NCBI GenBank assembly: GCA_027310755.1
Contig: DAIDAE010000008.1
Location: 1 to 36,792 of the forward strand
Source: Candidatus Micrarchaeaceae archaeon
GTDB lineage: Archaea; Micrarchaeota; Micrarchaeia; Micrarchaeales; Micrarchaeaceae
Direction of reading: 5' to 3'
DNA: 36,792 bases
This document shows, piece by piece, positions 1 to 8,027 of the stretch. The notes below the pieces were generated by a model, which searched no databases, was not told where the DNA came from, and saw only the letters and a program-made list of their open reading frames with translations. Numbering within the stretch: the stretch's first letter is position 1; every line of letters starts with the position of its first letter. The translations under genes were made by a program, and so were the position numbers.

Positions 1-14
1 TGTAGTTAACTACA
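1..14. repeat. 14-bp perfect palindrome
   Basis: TGTAGTTAACTACA equals its own reverse complement. It lies at the extreme edge of the window, so its gene context is unknown. It could be half of a regulator site or chance in AT-rich DNA. Confidence 0.3.
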
Positions 15-74
15 ATATATCTTTTTCCGTTAAGTATTTATGTCTTTATATAAGGGCTTTTCCCTTTTTGTAAA

Positions 75-148
75 CGCCCTTGCCGGGATTTGAACCCGGG
101 CCTCAAGCTCCGCAAGCTCACGTTCTGTCCAAGCTATACTACAAGGGC
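75..148 (-). tRNA. tRNA-Arg (anticodon GCG)
   Basis: On the minus strand a 7-bp acceptor stem (GCCCUUG/CAAGGGC), a T-arm CCGGG-UUCAAAU-CCCGG and an anticodon arm UGAGC-UUGCGGA-GCUUG fold into a standard cloverleaf. The loop reads GCG, which decodes CGC. The UUGCGGA loop resembles archaeal tRNA-Arg. The D-stem is weak, with one mismatch. The discriminator is G, and no CCA is encoded, so the CCA-adding enzyme in this window is needed. No intron is visible. Confidence 0.9.
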
Positions 149-219
149 ATGCACTAGCTTTTAATAATCTATCATCAGGTTATTTATTAAGGTTTTGCAG
201 CATCTATCTAGTGTTTTGG

Positions 220-1257
220 ATGACATATACAACTTATCTTACGGTAATAATTCCAGCATTGATAACTATCCTTGCTACTTATGTATCGATTCTCTTTCTC
301 AGTTCCTATATGCTAGAGTCCGGAGTCACATTCACAGAACTAAACAAGAAAGCTAGGATATTGCCGAGCAGCGGCGGAGTCGCTGTCGCATTCGGTTTTG
401 CAATCGGCATTCTTTCATATGTCTTTGGCGGCAGTTTTGTATATGTGCCTAAGGCATCGCTCGAATCGCTTTTTGCTGTTGTCATATCGGTGACCCTGAT
501 AGCGTTCGTAGGGTTTCTCGATGACATAAACGTCAGGACCAAGTTTACAAAAGGAACCGGGATGAAAGACGTAAGAAAGGGCTTGAAGCAATGGCAGAAA
601 CCATTGCTTACCTTTGTCGGGGCAATACCCCTGGTTGCAATCAATGCGGGACAGTCCACTGCTGTGCTGCCGTTCATAGGAATGGTAAACTTAGGCATCA
701 TATATCCAATAGTTATAGTGCCCCTCGCGGTCGTGTTCGTTGCGAATGCGGTAAACCTTCTTGGCGGCTTTGACGGTATGATAACCGGGACCACCTTGAT
801 TGCTAGCCTTGGACTGCTGGTCTACAGCGTCTTCTTTGGCACTTACACCGGGGCTATAATATCCGGAGTCCTGGCAGCGTCGATATTCGTGCTTTTCTTG
901 TACCACAAGTACCCTGTGAAGATACTGCCGGGTGATAGCTTTACCTACGGTGTGGGCGCCGCAATCGCGGCTGCGATAATAATAGGAAACATGGAGGCAT
1001 TCGGCCTCATAGTCATCCTCCCCTTTGTAATCGAGTTCCTATTCCATCTTAGGGGTAAATTCAAAACAAGCGACCTTGGCATTCCGCAGAAGGACGGAAC
1101 AATGAAGCCGAGGTATGGCGGCAAAATATACAGCTGGACGCATATAATAATGAACCTGCGGCCGCTGCGAGAATGGGAGGTTGCCCAGTATATGTGGGTC
1201 GTTGAACTTCTTTTTGTCGTCCTCGCCTTTGGACTAAAGATTGCAGGAGCACTTTAA
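220..1257 (+). CDS. MraY/WecA/Alg7-family phospho-N-acetylhexosamine transferase
   Basis: Polytopic membrane enzyme of glycosyltransferase family 4. Members transfer GlcNAc-1-phosphate or a similar sugar phosphate from a UDP-sugar to a polyprenyl phosphate, the first step of N-glycan or surface-glycan assembly at the cytoplasmic membrane. Visible signatures are an Asp-rich loop (FLDDINVRTK, near residue 100), the NAVNLLGGFDG motif near residue 180 and GDSFTYGVGA near residue 240, separated by about ten hydrophobic helices. The length (345 aa) is normal. The frame opens with GTG at 211, but ATG at 220 leaves a cleaner N-terminus and is preferred. The 3' end overlaps the convergent histone-fold gene by 4 nt. 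The cis-prenyltransferase and polyprenol-kinase-like genes nearby support a carrier-lipid role. An archaeal AglH/Alg7-like enzyme is most likely; the exact sugar is not determinable. Confidence 0.85.
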   Translation: MTYTTYLTVIIPALITILATYVSILFLSSYMLESGVTFTELNKKARILPSSGGVAVAFGFAIGILSYVFGGSFVYVPKASLESLFAVVISVTLIAFVGFLDDINVRTKFTKGTGMKDVRKGLKQWQKPLLTFVGAIPLVAINAGQSTAVLPFIGMVNLGIIYPIVIVPLAVVFVANAVNLLGGFDGMITGTTLIASLGLLVYSVFFGTYTGAIISGVLAASIFVLFLYHKYPVKILPGDSFTYGVGAAIAAAIIIGNMEAFGLIVILPFVIEFLFHLRGKFKTSDLGIPQKDGTMKPRYGGKIYSWTHIIMNLRPLREWEVAQYMWVVELLFVVLAFGLKIAGAL

Positions 1258-1583
1258 TACATCGTCTTTCTGACACTGCCAATCTCCAGCATCTTTTTCT
1301 CCAACCTTTTTTTTGTAGTCAACGCCCTTTTCCTAGCCCTTATCCTGGTTAGGACCGCATTTCCTGAACCTCCATTCTTTGCCATATTTATGTCCGAGTT
1401 GGTTATCAGCCTTGTCCTCCCAGCATAATTCGCATAGATCCTCGCATCATTTATGAGCTCATTGACTGTGGATTCAAGCTCCTGCTCGAGACTTTCAATG
1501 GCCCTTTCATTTATGCGCTCCGCGCCCGCCTCCCTCAGGAACTCCTCTATGTCGTAAAGACTGAACGCCCTATTCTTCCCCAA
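1254..1583 (-). CDS. Archaeal histone-fold protein with basic C-terminal extension
   Basis: Residues about 10-68 form an archaeal histone fold. The FLREAGAERI helix, the long central helix and the loop YAGRTRLITNSDINMA match HMf-type histones (GAERVS..., HAGRKTI..EDI). Such proteins dimerise and wrap DNA. Classic archaeal histones are 65-70 aa with no tail. This one is 109 aa, and the last ~40 residues are Lys/Arg-rich (for example RIRARKRALTTKKRLEKK). The start is TTG at 1583, the only usable start in frame, preceded by GAGGGTG as a ribosome-binding site and by a TATA-like box at 1628-1635. The fold is clear. That the tail binds DNA is inference. Confidence 0.8.
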   Translation of the reverse strand: MGKNRAFSLYDIEEFLREAGAERINERAIESLEQELESTVNELINDARIYANYAGRTRLITNSDINMAKNGGSGNAVLTRIRARKRALTTKKRLEKKMLEIGSVRKTMY

Positions 1584-1627
1584 ACCTACACCCTCACAAT
1601 ACGTGAAGGAGTTAAGGAAAAAGAATG

Positions 1628-1635
1628 TTTATAAA
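1628..1635 (-). promoter_or_regulatory. TATA-like box for the histone-fold gene
   Basis: Self-complementary TTTATAAA lies about 48 nt before the TTG start. Initiation ~26 nt downstream would leave a ~20-nt leader carrying the GAGGGTG Shine-Dalgarno-like sequence. Confidence 0.45.
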
Positions 1636-1692
1636 GAATCCGTTTTATTCTGCTATTAGTGGCACTTTCCGTTTTAAAAATCAGATCCATTT

Positions 1693-1733
1693 TGGCCTGC
1701 CAGGGCCTGGTCTCCACCCCATTCGGACACGGG
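1693..1733 (-). other. GC-rich inverted-repeat patch after the polyprenol kinase gene
   Basis: Directly after the TAG at 1734-1736, AT-rich spacer gives way to a 41-nt GC-rich block. It contains CCAGG-C-CCTGG and GGCC...GGCC inverted repeats, and an AUUUUUAAAA run follows about 15 nt later. It could be a transcript-end hairpin or a small RNA element. No open frame or known RNA family was recognised. Confidence 0.25.
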
Positions 1734-2726
1734 CTAGAACGGAAGGGTGTGGAAATAGGCAAGATACACTATATACAGTAAAATCATTACAATCGGTATT
1801 GATACGTTATCGTCAATGCCGAGCTTCATGCTTTCCACAAACGCCAATCCAAGCCCAAAAAGTATCGAATAGAGCCCTATAAACGGATATCCTATGAGCG
1901 CAACCACCACGAAGAAGGAAAGGCTGCCAAGGACCGACTTATCCTTATTGTAGAAAAGCCTTGGTCCTTTCATATTTATTCCAATGATCGTGGCTATTGG
2001 GTCCGCAAGCATCAGCGCTCCAATACCAATTATCATGAAATGCTGGTTATGTATGAATCCGAGGAGTAGGGTCACGCCTATTCCAAGATAAAGAGCGCCG
2101 AGCCCGTACAGCGCTCCCGGGCGTTCTATCGAAATTAGCAATTTGTACAGGCTGCCATTTTTCCTGTCGCCGAGCAGGCTATTATAGACATATCCCACGA
2201 GTATAAGAGTTGCGGTGACATAGACCGCATAGTAGAATGGCAGATAGACAAATAGTGCAAGTACTATCAATCCGAGGAATGCATGTATAATATCCCTCTT
2301 GGTCTCTAAGGATTTTCCAGCACGCTGGTGCTGATATTTGAGGAGAATGGCTTCATTTCTGTAGAATACGCCAAACCCCGTTCCTATTGCAAGCATCTGT
2401 ATGAACGGATAAAGCAGTGGCCCATAGATGTACGTCATGTAGAAGAACTCCGCGATTATCAGAGCAATATAGACAAAAAGTCTTTTTGTCTCCTTTATGT
2501 AATAGAATGGAAGGATGGAGAACAACACCGCAAAATTGAGCACAAAGTATACCGCGGTTTCATTAAAGAGTTCCCGCAGCGCCGATATTATTACTAGGCC
2601 AAGTATAAAGCTTGCCACGACCGGTACCAGCCCCTTAGGCAGCCTTTTTTCTCCTATAAGGTCCCTTAGGTACCACAGTAGAATTATTGTGTTGATCAGG
2701 GCAAATAAAAATATACCGGTATCCAT
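1734..2726 (-). CDS. CTP-dependent polyprenol (dolichol) kinase-like membrane protein
   Basis: A 330-aa protein with about ten hydrophobic helices. The C-terminal half carries the SEC59/phosphatidate-cytidylyltransferase-like signature: ALMLADPIATIIGINMKG, then DKSVLGSLSFFVVV (family pattern K-S-x-x-G-S), then ESMKLGIDDNVSIPIV (family pattern E-x...DDN-x-x-P). Family members phosphorylate dolichol, phytol or related polyprenols with CTP, or make CDP-lipids. The neighbouring cis-prenyltransferase makes polyprenyl diphosphate and the GPT-like gene uses polyprenyl phosphate, so a polyprenol kinase that salvages or makes the carrier fits. It starts 9 nt after the DUF2070 gene and is probably co-transcribed with it. 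The N-terminal half is hydrophobic and less diagnostic. A CDP-diglyceride synthetase-like role is the main alternative. Confidence 0.72.
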   Translation of the reverse strand: MDTGIFLFALINTIILLWYLRDLIGEKRLPKGLVPVVASFILGLVIISALRELFNETAVYFVLNFAVLFSILPFYYIKETKRLFVYIALIIAEFFYMTYIYGPLLYPFIQMLAIGTGFGVFYRNEAILLKYQHQRAGKSLETKRDIIHAFLGLIVLALFVYLPFYYAVYVTATLILVGYVYNSLLGDRKNGSLYKLLISIERPGALYGLGALYLGIGVTLLLGFIHNQHFMIIGIGALMLADPIATIIGINMKGPRLFYNKDKSVLGSLSFFVVVALIGYPFIGLYSILFGLGLAFVESMKLGIDDNVSIPIVMILLYIVYLAYFHTLPF

Positions 2727-2735
2727 GCAATCAAT

Positions 2736-4598
2736 TCACGCTATAGATATTATCCACGATGCGACTATGAAACCTACTGCTATTATTGCCGGAACCAGGA
2801 TTCTTGCGATTCCCATTACGGAGGTTATCACGGCTATCATTGTCTCTCGTATATTCGGGCCCCATACGCGGAACCTCTTGATTACATCTTTTTTGTAGTG
2901 CACGCTTACAATCTCGGCGTCGTCCAGTGCCTGCCTGACTGCGCTGTCGAGCAGGAGAAGCAGCGGCTTCAACTTTGTATCTCTCCCGAGCACGTTGCTC
3001 GCGTTCTTTTCGAGCGAATTTACATAATGCGTGTCCGTTGTGTATACTTCCGCATCTATCCCATAGGTTTTCTTGACATGCGCCACAATATCATTTCTGA
3101 AGTTTGGCAATATATTGTTCGAATTTAGCTGTATCATCGCGTGCTTGAAGCCGTTGAAAAAGAATATCATCACATTCAGCTTTCCGGGTGCCAAGTCAGT
3201 CGGCCTTCCAAGCGCATCATACACGTTCACTCCTGCAACGCCCACCTTCACCCTGTTTACCTTATGGATCGGCTTGCCGATTTTTTTGATTGCAGCTACA
3301 TACTCGTTCATGAACCTGGAGTTCGGGGTAACGCCCTTGAGCTCATCCGCCGGCGCACTTTCGTATCTAGAGTTGTGCGCATCAACAAGTATCATATCAC
3401 GGCCATCCCTTTCAAGCAGCTCCCTAAATATCGTACCAACCTCCGGGGCTATATCTTCAGTTACAGCCGGGGCACGCGTAAATGTCGTTATTCCAATGTT
3501 CCCCATTGAAATCATCGAAACCGAGGAGCTTTTGTATGCGCTCCTGTAAAACTCCATGCGTCCGCGGATATCCACCATCTTCGCGCTTTTAATGCTCTTA
3601 TCCAGGCATTCTTTCAATGCGGATATCTGCGAATTTGACACCGGATTATTGTCCTCGTTCACTGTTCCATGCAAGGCAAAGAACGGTGCGCCATATTTTG
3701 AATTCGCATACCTCTCCAGCTGCGACGGAAAATCGCTTCCACCCAGGATCCCAAATGGGCCGTAGTGCAGTGCTGGCGCAAATAATATTGCCTTTATCGA
3801 TTTGTCTGCCCTCCTAAAAAACACCGTCCGGGCATCAACATCGGAAAACACTCCGAACTTGCTCCCGCCAATGGGCTGCGGCATAAGCGTGTCCATATCA
3901 AAAAGCCAGTTCTGCACTGCCTGCGAGAAAATATCTATGCCGCCCAAGCCCAGGTTTCTTTTTATCGGATTGTCAAATATGTAGAGTATTATGTAACTTA
4001 TCCCAATAAAGATGACGATTCCCGCAAGGAGCTTCACCAGGATTGTTGTCAATCCTATTGAGAATGCGAATGCGAAGAACCCGCTTGCGGAAAAGAATGC
4101 CAAGATGTTGAGGATCGGCTGAACGAGGGCAAAAAAGAGCGCCTTTTTCCTCTGGCCCAGCACAACCTTGTCTATGAAGAACCACCATCCATATATGCTT
4201 GCATCGCCAACCAGGACAACTACCGTTGCTATTTGGTAGTTTCCCACTATTTGGTATATGGCTCCGGCCAGCATTACGAAAAGCGAGTAGGCAAGCGCCC
4301 CGAGGAATGTTATGAACAGCAGATACTTTATGCGCAGTTCCTTATTGAAGGATTTGAATATCACTACGGTGACGAGGGATGGCAGCAGCACCATCAATAT
4401 GCCACCGAAGATGCCGCCCGCTATTATAGAAACTACGGAATCCGTAATATGATGGTAGTTTGCAAGGGCAACGGATATCATTCCTGTTGCTATGCTGAGC
4501 AGGAACAGCAGACTGAATATTATTGGAGTGTCTGGCAGCCTCCTTGAGAAGAAGTGCAGTTTATTTATTGTGCTATCATTGCTTCTCCTGATCTTCAT
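2736..4598 (-). CDS. DUF2070 (COG3356-type) archaeal membrane protein
   Basis: A 620-aa protein with about six or seven N-terminal transmembrane helices (to about residue 215), a large soluble domain and one C-terminal helix near residues 595-618. The soluble part has His-rich conserved segments, ALHYGPFGILGGSDFPSQL and FFALHGTVNEDNNP, typical of DUF2070 as I recall it. This archaeal family has been linked by fold prediction to neutral-ceramidase-like lipid hydrolases, but its reaction has not been established to my knowledge. It is sandwiched between cis-prenyltransferase (21-nt gap) and polyprenol-kinase-like (9-nt gap) genes on the same strand. A role in handling polyprenyl lipids is therefore a reasonable inference only. 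Confidence 0.75.
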   Translation of the reverse strand: MKIRRSNDSTINKLHFFSRRLPDTPIIFSLLFLLSIATGMISVALANYHHITDSVVSIIAGGIFGGILMVLLPSLVTVVIFKSFNKELRIKYLLFITFLGALAYSLFVMLAGAIYQIVGNYQIATVVVLVGDASIYGWWFFIDKVVLGQRKKALFFALVQPILNILAFFSASGFFAFAFSIGLTTILVKLLAGIVIFIGISYIILYIFDNPIKRNLGLGGIDIFSQAVQNWLFDMDTLMPQPIGGSKFGVFSDVDARTVFFRRADKSIKAILFAPALHYGPFGILGGSDFPSQLERYANSKYGAPFFALHGTVNEDNNPVSNSQISALKECLDKSIKSAKMVDIRGRMEFYRSAYKSSSVSMISMGNIGITTFTRAPAVTEDIAPEVGTIFRELLERDGRDMILVDAHNSRYESAPADELKGVTPNSRFMNEYVAAIKKIGKPIHKVNRVKVGVAGVNVYDALGRPTDLAPGKLNVMIFFFNGFKHAMIQLNSNNILPNFRNDIVAHVKKTYGIDAEVYTTDTHYVNSLEKNASNVLGRDTKLKPLLLLLDSAVRQALDDAEIVSVHYKKDVIKRFRVWGPNIRETMIAVITSVMGIARILVPAIIAVGFIVASWIISIA

Positions 4599-4619
4599 AT
4601 AAACACGTTATGAAAAGCG

Positions 4620-5330
4620 TCATTTTCCATATCTTCTCTGTCTTTGCGAGAATGTCTGGATTGCTTTTCTAAAGTCCTCTTTGCAAAAATCCGGCCAGTA
4701 CTTCTTTGAAAAATAAAGTTCAGAATAGCTTCCTTGCCACGGCAACAGGCCCGATGTCCTAATTTCCCCCGATGTCCTGACTATGAGGTCGACGTCGGGC
4801 AGGTTTGCGCTGCGAAGGTGCCTGCGCACAAACTCCTCATCTATCTTTGCGTTTTTGTTGCCCTTAAGTTCCTTTGACATCTGTTGCATAGAATATATCA
4901 GATCCTCCCTTCCCCCATAATTTATCAGCATGTTTATCGTAAGGTCCTTGTACGTGCGCGTCCGCCTTTCAATATCCAACAACGCATCCCTGAGCTTTTT
5001 CGGAAGCGAATTTACATCGCCTATTATCCTCAATCTTGCCCTATTATCCTTCAGGTCCTTCAATACCTTTTTGTCCGTCGCAGCCTTTAGGTACAGGCTG
5101 AAGAGCACCTTCAGCTCAATATTGCTCCTGTTCTTGAGGTTCTCTGTGGAAAGCGCCCACACGGTAAGGGTTTCTACCCCAAATTCCTTAGACCACTTTG
5201 CAAACTCTATGAATCGCTTTATTCCAATGCTGTAGCCATCGAGAATATGAAGTTTATTGAACTTCGACCAGCGCCTGTTACCATCTGGTATCAAAGCTAT
5301 GTGTGAGGGCGCCAATAAACTCTTTTTCAT
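4620..5330 (-). CDS. uppS: cis-prenyltransferase (polyprenyl diphosphate synthase, UppS family)
   Basis: Condenses isopentenyl diphosphate onto an allylic primer to give the long cis-polyprenyl diphosphate that becomes the sugar carrier lipid. All conserved regions are present: IPDGNRRW with the catalytic Asp at residue 16, the segment VETLTVWALSTEN, the INMLINYGGRED motif, and the C-terminal block VDLIVRTSGEIRTSGLLPWQ followed by SELYF and WPDF. The length (236 aa) is typical. The ATG at 5330 is supported by a GGAG ribosome-binding site 7-8 nt upstream and a TTAAATA box further up. It leads a probable operon with the DUF2070 and polyprenol-kinase genes and is divergent from the RFC gene. Confidence 0.93.
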   Translation of the reverse strand: MKKSLLAPSHIALIPDGNRRWSKFNKLHILDGYSIGIKRFIEFAKWSKEFGVETLTVWALSTENLKNRSNIELKVLFSLYLKAATDKKVLKDLKDNRARLRIIGDVNSLPKKLRDALLDIERRTRTYKDLTINMLINYGGREDLIYSMQQMSKELKGNKNAKIDEEFVRRHLRSANLPDVDLIVRTSGEIRTSGLLPWQGSYSELYFSKKYWPDFCKEDFRKAIQTFSQRQRRYGK

Positions 5331-5356
5331 GATATCGCTCCTTTTGCCGCTGAAAG

Positions 5357-5363
5357 TATTTAA
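5357..5363 (-). promoter_or_regulatory. uppS: TATA-like box for the uppS operon
   Basis: TTAAATA on the minus strand lies about 30 nt before the uppS ATG. A GGAG Shine-Dalgarno (5338-5341) lies between. The spacing suggests a very short leader. Confidence 0.4.
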
Positions 5364-5399
5364 TACCGGTAAATATTAATATGATTGAGTATCGCATGC

Positions 5400-5409
5400 T
5401 TTTAATTAT
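5400..5409 (+). promoter_or_regulatory. rfcL: TATA-like box for the RFC large-subunit gene
   Basis: TTTTAATTAT places initiation near 5430. The resulting leader would contain GAGGTGG (5435-5441), a good Shine-Dalgarno. No ATG, GTG or TTG lies just after it in the RFC frame; the first canonical in-frame start is GTG at 5470. Confidence 0.4.
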
Positions 5410-5469
5410 TTCGCTTTCGCAATATAGATTACAAGAGGTGGGAACATATTTTCATACATTGAACAATCA

Positions 5470-6660
5470 GTGGACGAGATCCTAGGCAACGAGGAGGCGA
5501 TAGCCCAGCTCAAGCAGTATGCGACGGATATAGACAACAGGGTGAGGAGGAAGCCCATACTTATATCAGGGCCATGCGGCACCGGCAAGTCCGCATCGGC
5601 AAGGCTGATTGCAGAGCAGCATGGCTGGAACATAGTTGAACTCAATGCCAGCGATTACAGGGACAAGGAATCGATAGACACGCTTCTGGTGGCAGCATCG
5701 CAGGCAAGGACCATATTTGGGAAGACCAATCTTATACTCCTCGACGAGATTGATGAGCTCGCCCCACGGTTTGACAAGGGAGCGAACACTGCGATAGCAA
5801 ATCTTCTCAAAAATGCAAAAAGCCCGATTATATTTATAGCAAACAACAGATGGGAGAGAAACATCTCCTTCCTTAGGAATTCGGTGGACAACATAGATTT
5901 CAAGAAGCTCACGAGCCTTACAATAGCCAGGATACTTGAGAGATTCGTAAAGAAGAACAAGCTTAACGTGGAGAAGGAGATTATAGATGCCATCGCCACC
6001 CGCTCAAACGGGGATGCGAGGAGCGCGCTGAACGACATAGCAGTGCTGGATAACGCGGGAAAGGATTCATCAGAGATAATTGGCATGAGGGACAGGAAAG
6101 CCGACATATTCACCACGCTTGACAAAATATTCCTCTCCAATACCTATTCCGCTCCCATCGCAGCGGCAGCCAACTCCGACGTGGAGAACGACATGCTGAT
6201 AAAATGGATAGACGAAAGCCTGCCAAAAAGGTATACCAACAGGGAGGACCTTGCGGAGGGATACAATATGCTATCCATGGCATCTATTTTTGCTTCCAGG
6301 GCATCAAGGTCACAGTACTATACCTATTGGAGGTACATGAATGCGTACATGACCAGCGGAATAGCGCTATCAAAAAAGTCATACCCGGACCGCACAAAAA
6401 GATACACATTCCCGAAGACGATAATGGACCTAAGCCAGTCCAAGGAGAGGAGGAGCACAAGGGTCGAAATAGCCAGGAAACTGAGAAAAAGGCTGCATCT
6501 CAACCTCGCACGGATAATAAAGCTCGAAATGCCCATAATGGCAACTATGGCAAAGGAGGCGATAGATCTGAAAAAAGAGGACGCCTACGACTTTTTCATG
6601 ACAAAATTCGGCCTCGAGCAGAAGGAGGTCGACTGGCTGGTAGATAACCTACAGTCCTAG
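5470..6660 (+). CDS. rfcL: Replication factor C large subunit (clamp loader)
   Basis: AAA+ ATPase of the archaeal clamp loader, which opens PCNA and loads it on primed DNA with the small RFC subunit (not in this window). From GTG 5470, the Walker A motif GPCGTGKS is at residues 34-41, Walker B LILLDEID at about 88-95, and the sensor-2-like segment NGDARSALND near 177. The C-terminal collar and Lys/Arg-rich helices follow. At 396 aa it is at the short end for the family. The frame continues upstream to 5428 and encodes FSYIEQSVDEILGN, which resembles the conserved RFC N-terminus, so translation may begin earlier at a non-canonical codon such as ATA 5446. The usual EKYRP element is reduced there. 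Its stop overlaps the convergent RecJ-like gene. Confidence 0.9.
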   Translation: MDEILGNEEAIAQLKQYATDIDNRVRRKPILISGPCGTGKSASARLIAEQHGWNIVELNASDYRDKESIDTLLVAASQARTIFGKTNLILLDEIDELAPRFDKGANTAIANLLKNAKSPIIFIANNRWERNISFLRNSVDNIDFKKLTSLTIARILERFVKKNKLNVEKEIIDAIATRSNGDARSALNDIAVLDNAGKDSSEIIGMRDRKADIFTTLDKIFLSNTYSAPIAAAANSDVENDMLIKWIDESLPKRYTNREDLAEGYNMLSMASIFASRASRSQYYTYWRYMNAYMTSGIALSKKSYPDRTKRYTFPKTIMDLSQSKERRSTRVEIARKLRKRLHLNLARIIKLEMPIMATMAKEAIDLKKEDAYDFFMTKFGLEQKEVDWLVDNLQS

Positions 6661-8027
6661 GCAGCCCCTATCTCGTTCAGTATCAATGCAATTATGTGCT
6701 CCTGGCGCTCTTTGTCCACCTTTATGCTGAATGCAGCCTCGTGCCCGCCGTACGAATGTATGTATTCTGTTGCATTTTTTAGCCGCTCCAGTTTTTTTCC
6801 GAGGTCCAATTTACCAACCACATCCCTGTGCGCCCTAACCGATATGTAACTCCCATGGTAGACGAAAGTGGCCACATCGCTACCCTCAATTCCCTCCATC
6901 CTGCTCTGCAGCCATGAGCTGTACCTGCCCATCATCGGATAATCTTCATTTTCCCTAGTCACAGAGGCAAATTTCAGGACAAATATTTTTACCCCGTCCT
7001 TTGTTGTGTATTTCTTTGCCTTGCTTACACCCTGTTCAATAGCATCGTTGAGCAGCGAATTTGCATGTGCAAATGTCTCTGCGAGCCCTTCGGCGTCTTC
7101 TATAACGGATTTTATCTGCTTGGGCGTGACATTTGCCTCATAGGACTTTTTGCTTGTCAGGTAATCCAGCACTATCGCAAGCCTGTGCGCGCTTTCATCC
7201 CGTTTGCTTGCATACTTGCTATAATCTCCAATCAAGGAAGCCCGCTTCAGGGCGCCGAAATCCATCCCCGAGATGATTTCTGCGAAATTGCACGAAAGAA
7301 AGCCGGCTGTGTAGTCCGAATCCCCGCCAAAATCCCAAGGGTTTATGTAGTTGCCCAAAAGTTTTTTCGGAAATTCCCTATATATCGGATGATGGTCAAG
7401 CCAGACGAAATCATTTCTTTCAGCGCCGAGGCCTATTGCCTCCTCGCTTTCCTGTGAAGTGCCAAAGTCTATTACTATGACAACAGGTTTTTCTATGGAT
7501 ACCGAAGAATTAAAAAACGACGAATCAGAGTGAAAAGATTCTGCCGTGTAGGCTATGCTTTTGTTCATGCGCCAGGCTATATTCAATCCCTCCAATCCCA
7601 GTCCCGTACGCAGGCCTTCCAGGGCATCATATAGAGCAACCGCCCCGCTGGAGCCATCGCAATCGTTGTGAAACCTCACCACCACGGGGGCCCCGGAGAT
7701 GCAGCTTCTGACTACAAGGTCGGCTGCGTTGTCCAGAGCCGGCACCATTTTGTCTGTTATGGAGTCCAACCCTCCAATCCCGCTTTTATTGGGCTTATTT
7801 TTCTTTGTGGTCAGGTGCCTCAATGCATTTTTATATTCAGCAGAGCCCGCTTTGCCAAAAATTTCTACCTTGCCACCATCGATCTCGACGCTGTCCATCG
7901 GTTCAAGGACCAGATTGCTTTTTGTTGCAATTGCCCTCTCTCCTATTATGAAGTAGGTGTTTTCGGAAGGATTCTGGGCCAATTTGACACTCGTCACTAT
8001 TCCTCGCATTTCATCTTCTCGAATCAA
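6657..8027 (-). CDS. RecJ-like DHH/DHHA1-family phosphoesterase
   Basis: Predicted metal-dependent single-strand nuclease of the archaeal RecJ/GAN type; members associate with replication (GINS, CMG) or degrade short oligonucleotides. Motif I is VVRFHNDCDGSSG (H120, D122, D124), followed by an Asp motif VIDFGTS near 187, the DHH triad at 211-213, NPWDFGGDSDYTAG near 235 and the C-terminal DHHA1 motif YGGHEAAF (G-G-H near 427-429). The length of 456 aa suits archaeal homologues. The start is either TTG at 8027, overlapping the upstream TGA, or ATG at 8009. Co-expression with the KaiC-like ATPase and convergence with RFC suggest a DNA metabolism cluster. Confidence 0.88.
   Translation of the reverse strand: MIREDEMRGIVTSVKLAQNPSENTYFIIGERAIATKSNLVLEPMDSVEIDGGKVEIFGKAGSAEYKNALRHLTTKKNKPNKSGIGGLDSITDKMVPALDNAADLVVRSCISGAPVVVRFHNDCDGSSGAVALYDALEGLRTGLGLEGLNIAWRMNKSIAYTAESFHSDSSFFNSSVSIEKPVVIVIDFGTSQESEEAIGLGAERNDFVWLDHHPIYREFPKKLLGNYINPWDFGGDSDYTAGFLSCNFAEIISGMDFGALKRASLIGDYSKYASKRDESAHRLAIVLDYLTSKKSYEANVTPKQIKSVIEDAEGLAETFAHANSLLNDAIEQGVSKAKKYTTKDGVKIFVLKFASVTRENEDYPMMGRYSSWLQSRMEGIEGSDVATFVYHGSYISVRAHRDVVGKLDLGKKLERLKNATEYIHSYGGHEAAFSIKVDKERQEHIIALILNEIGAA

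Noticed and set aside
1625-1882. An 85-codon plus-strand frame downstream of the histone-fold gene
   Set aside because: It overlaps the end of the polyprenol-kinase gene antisense and shows no domain, ribosome-binding site or sensible composition.
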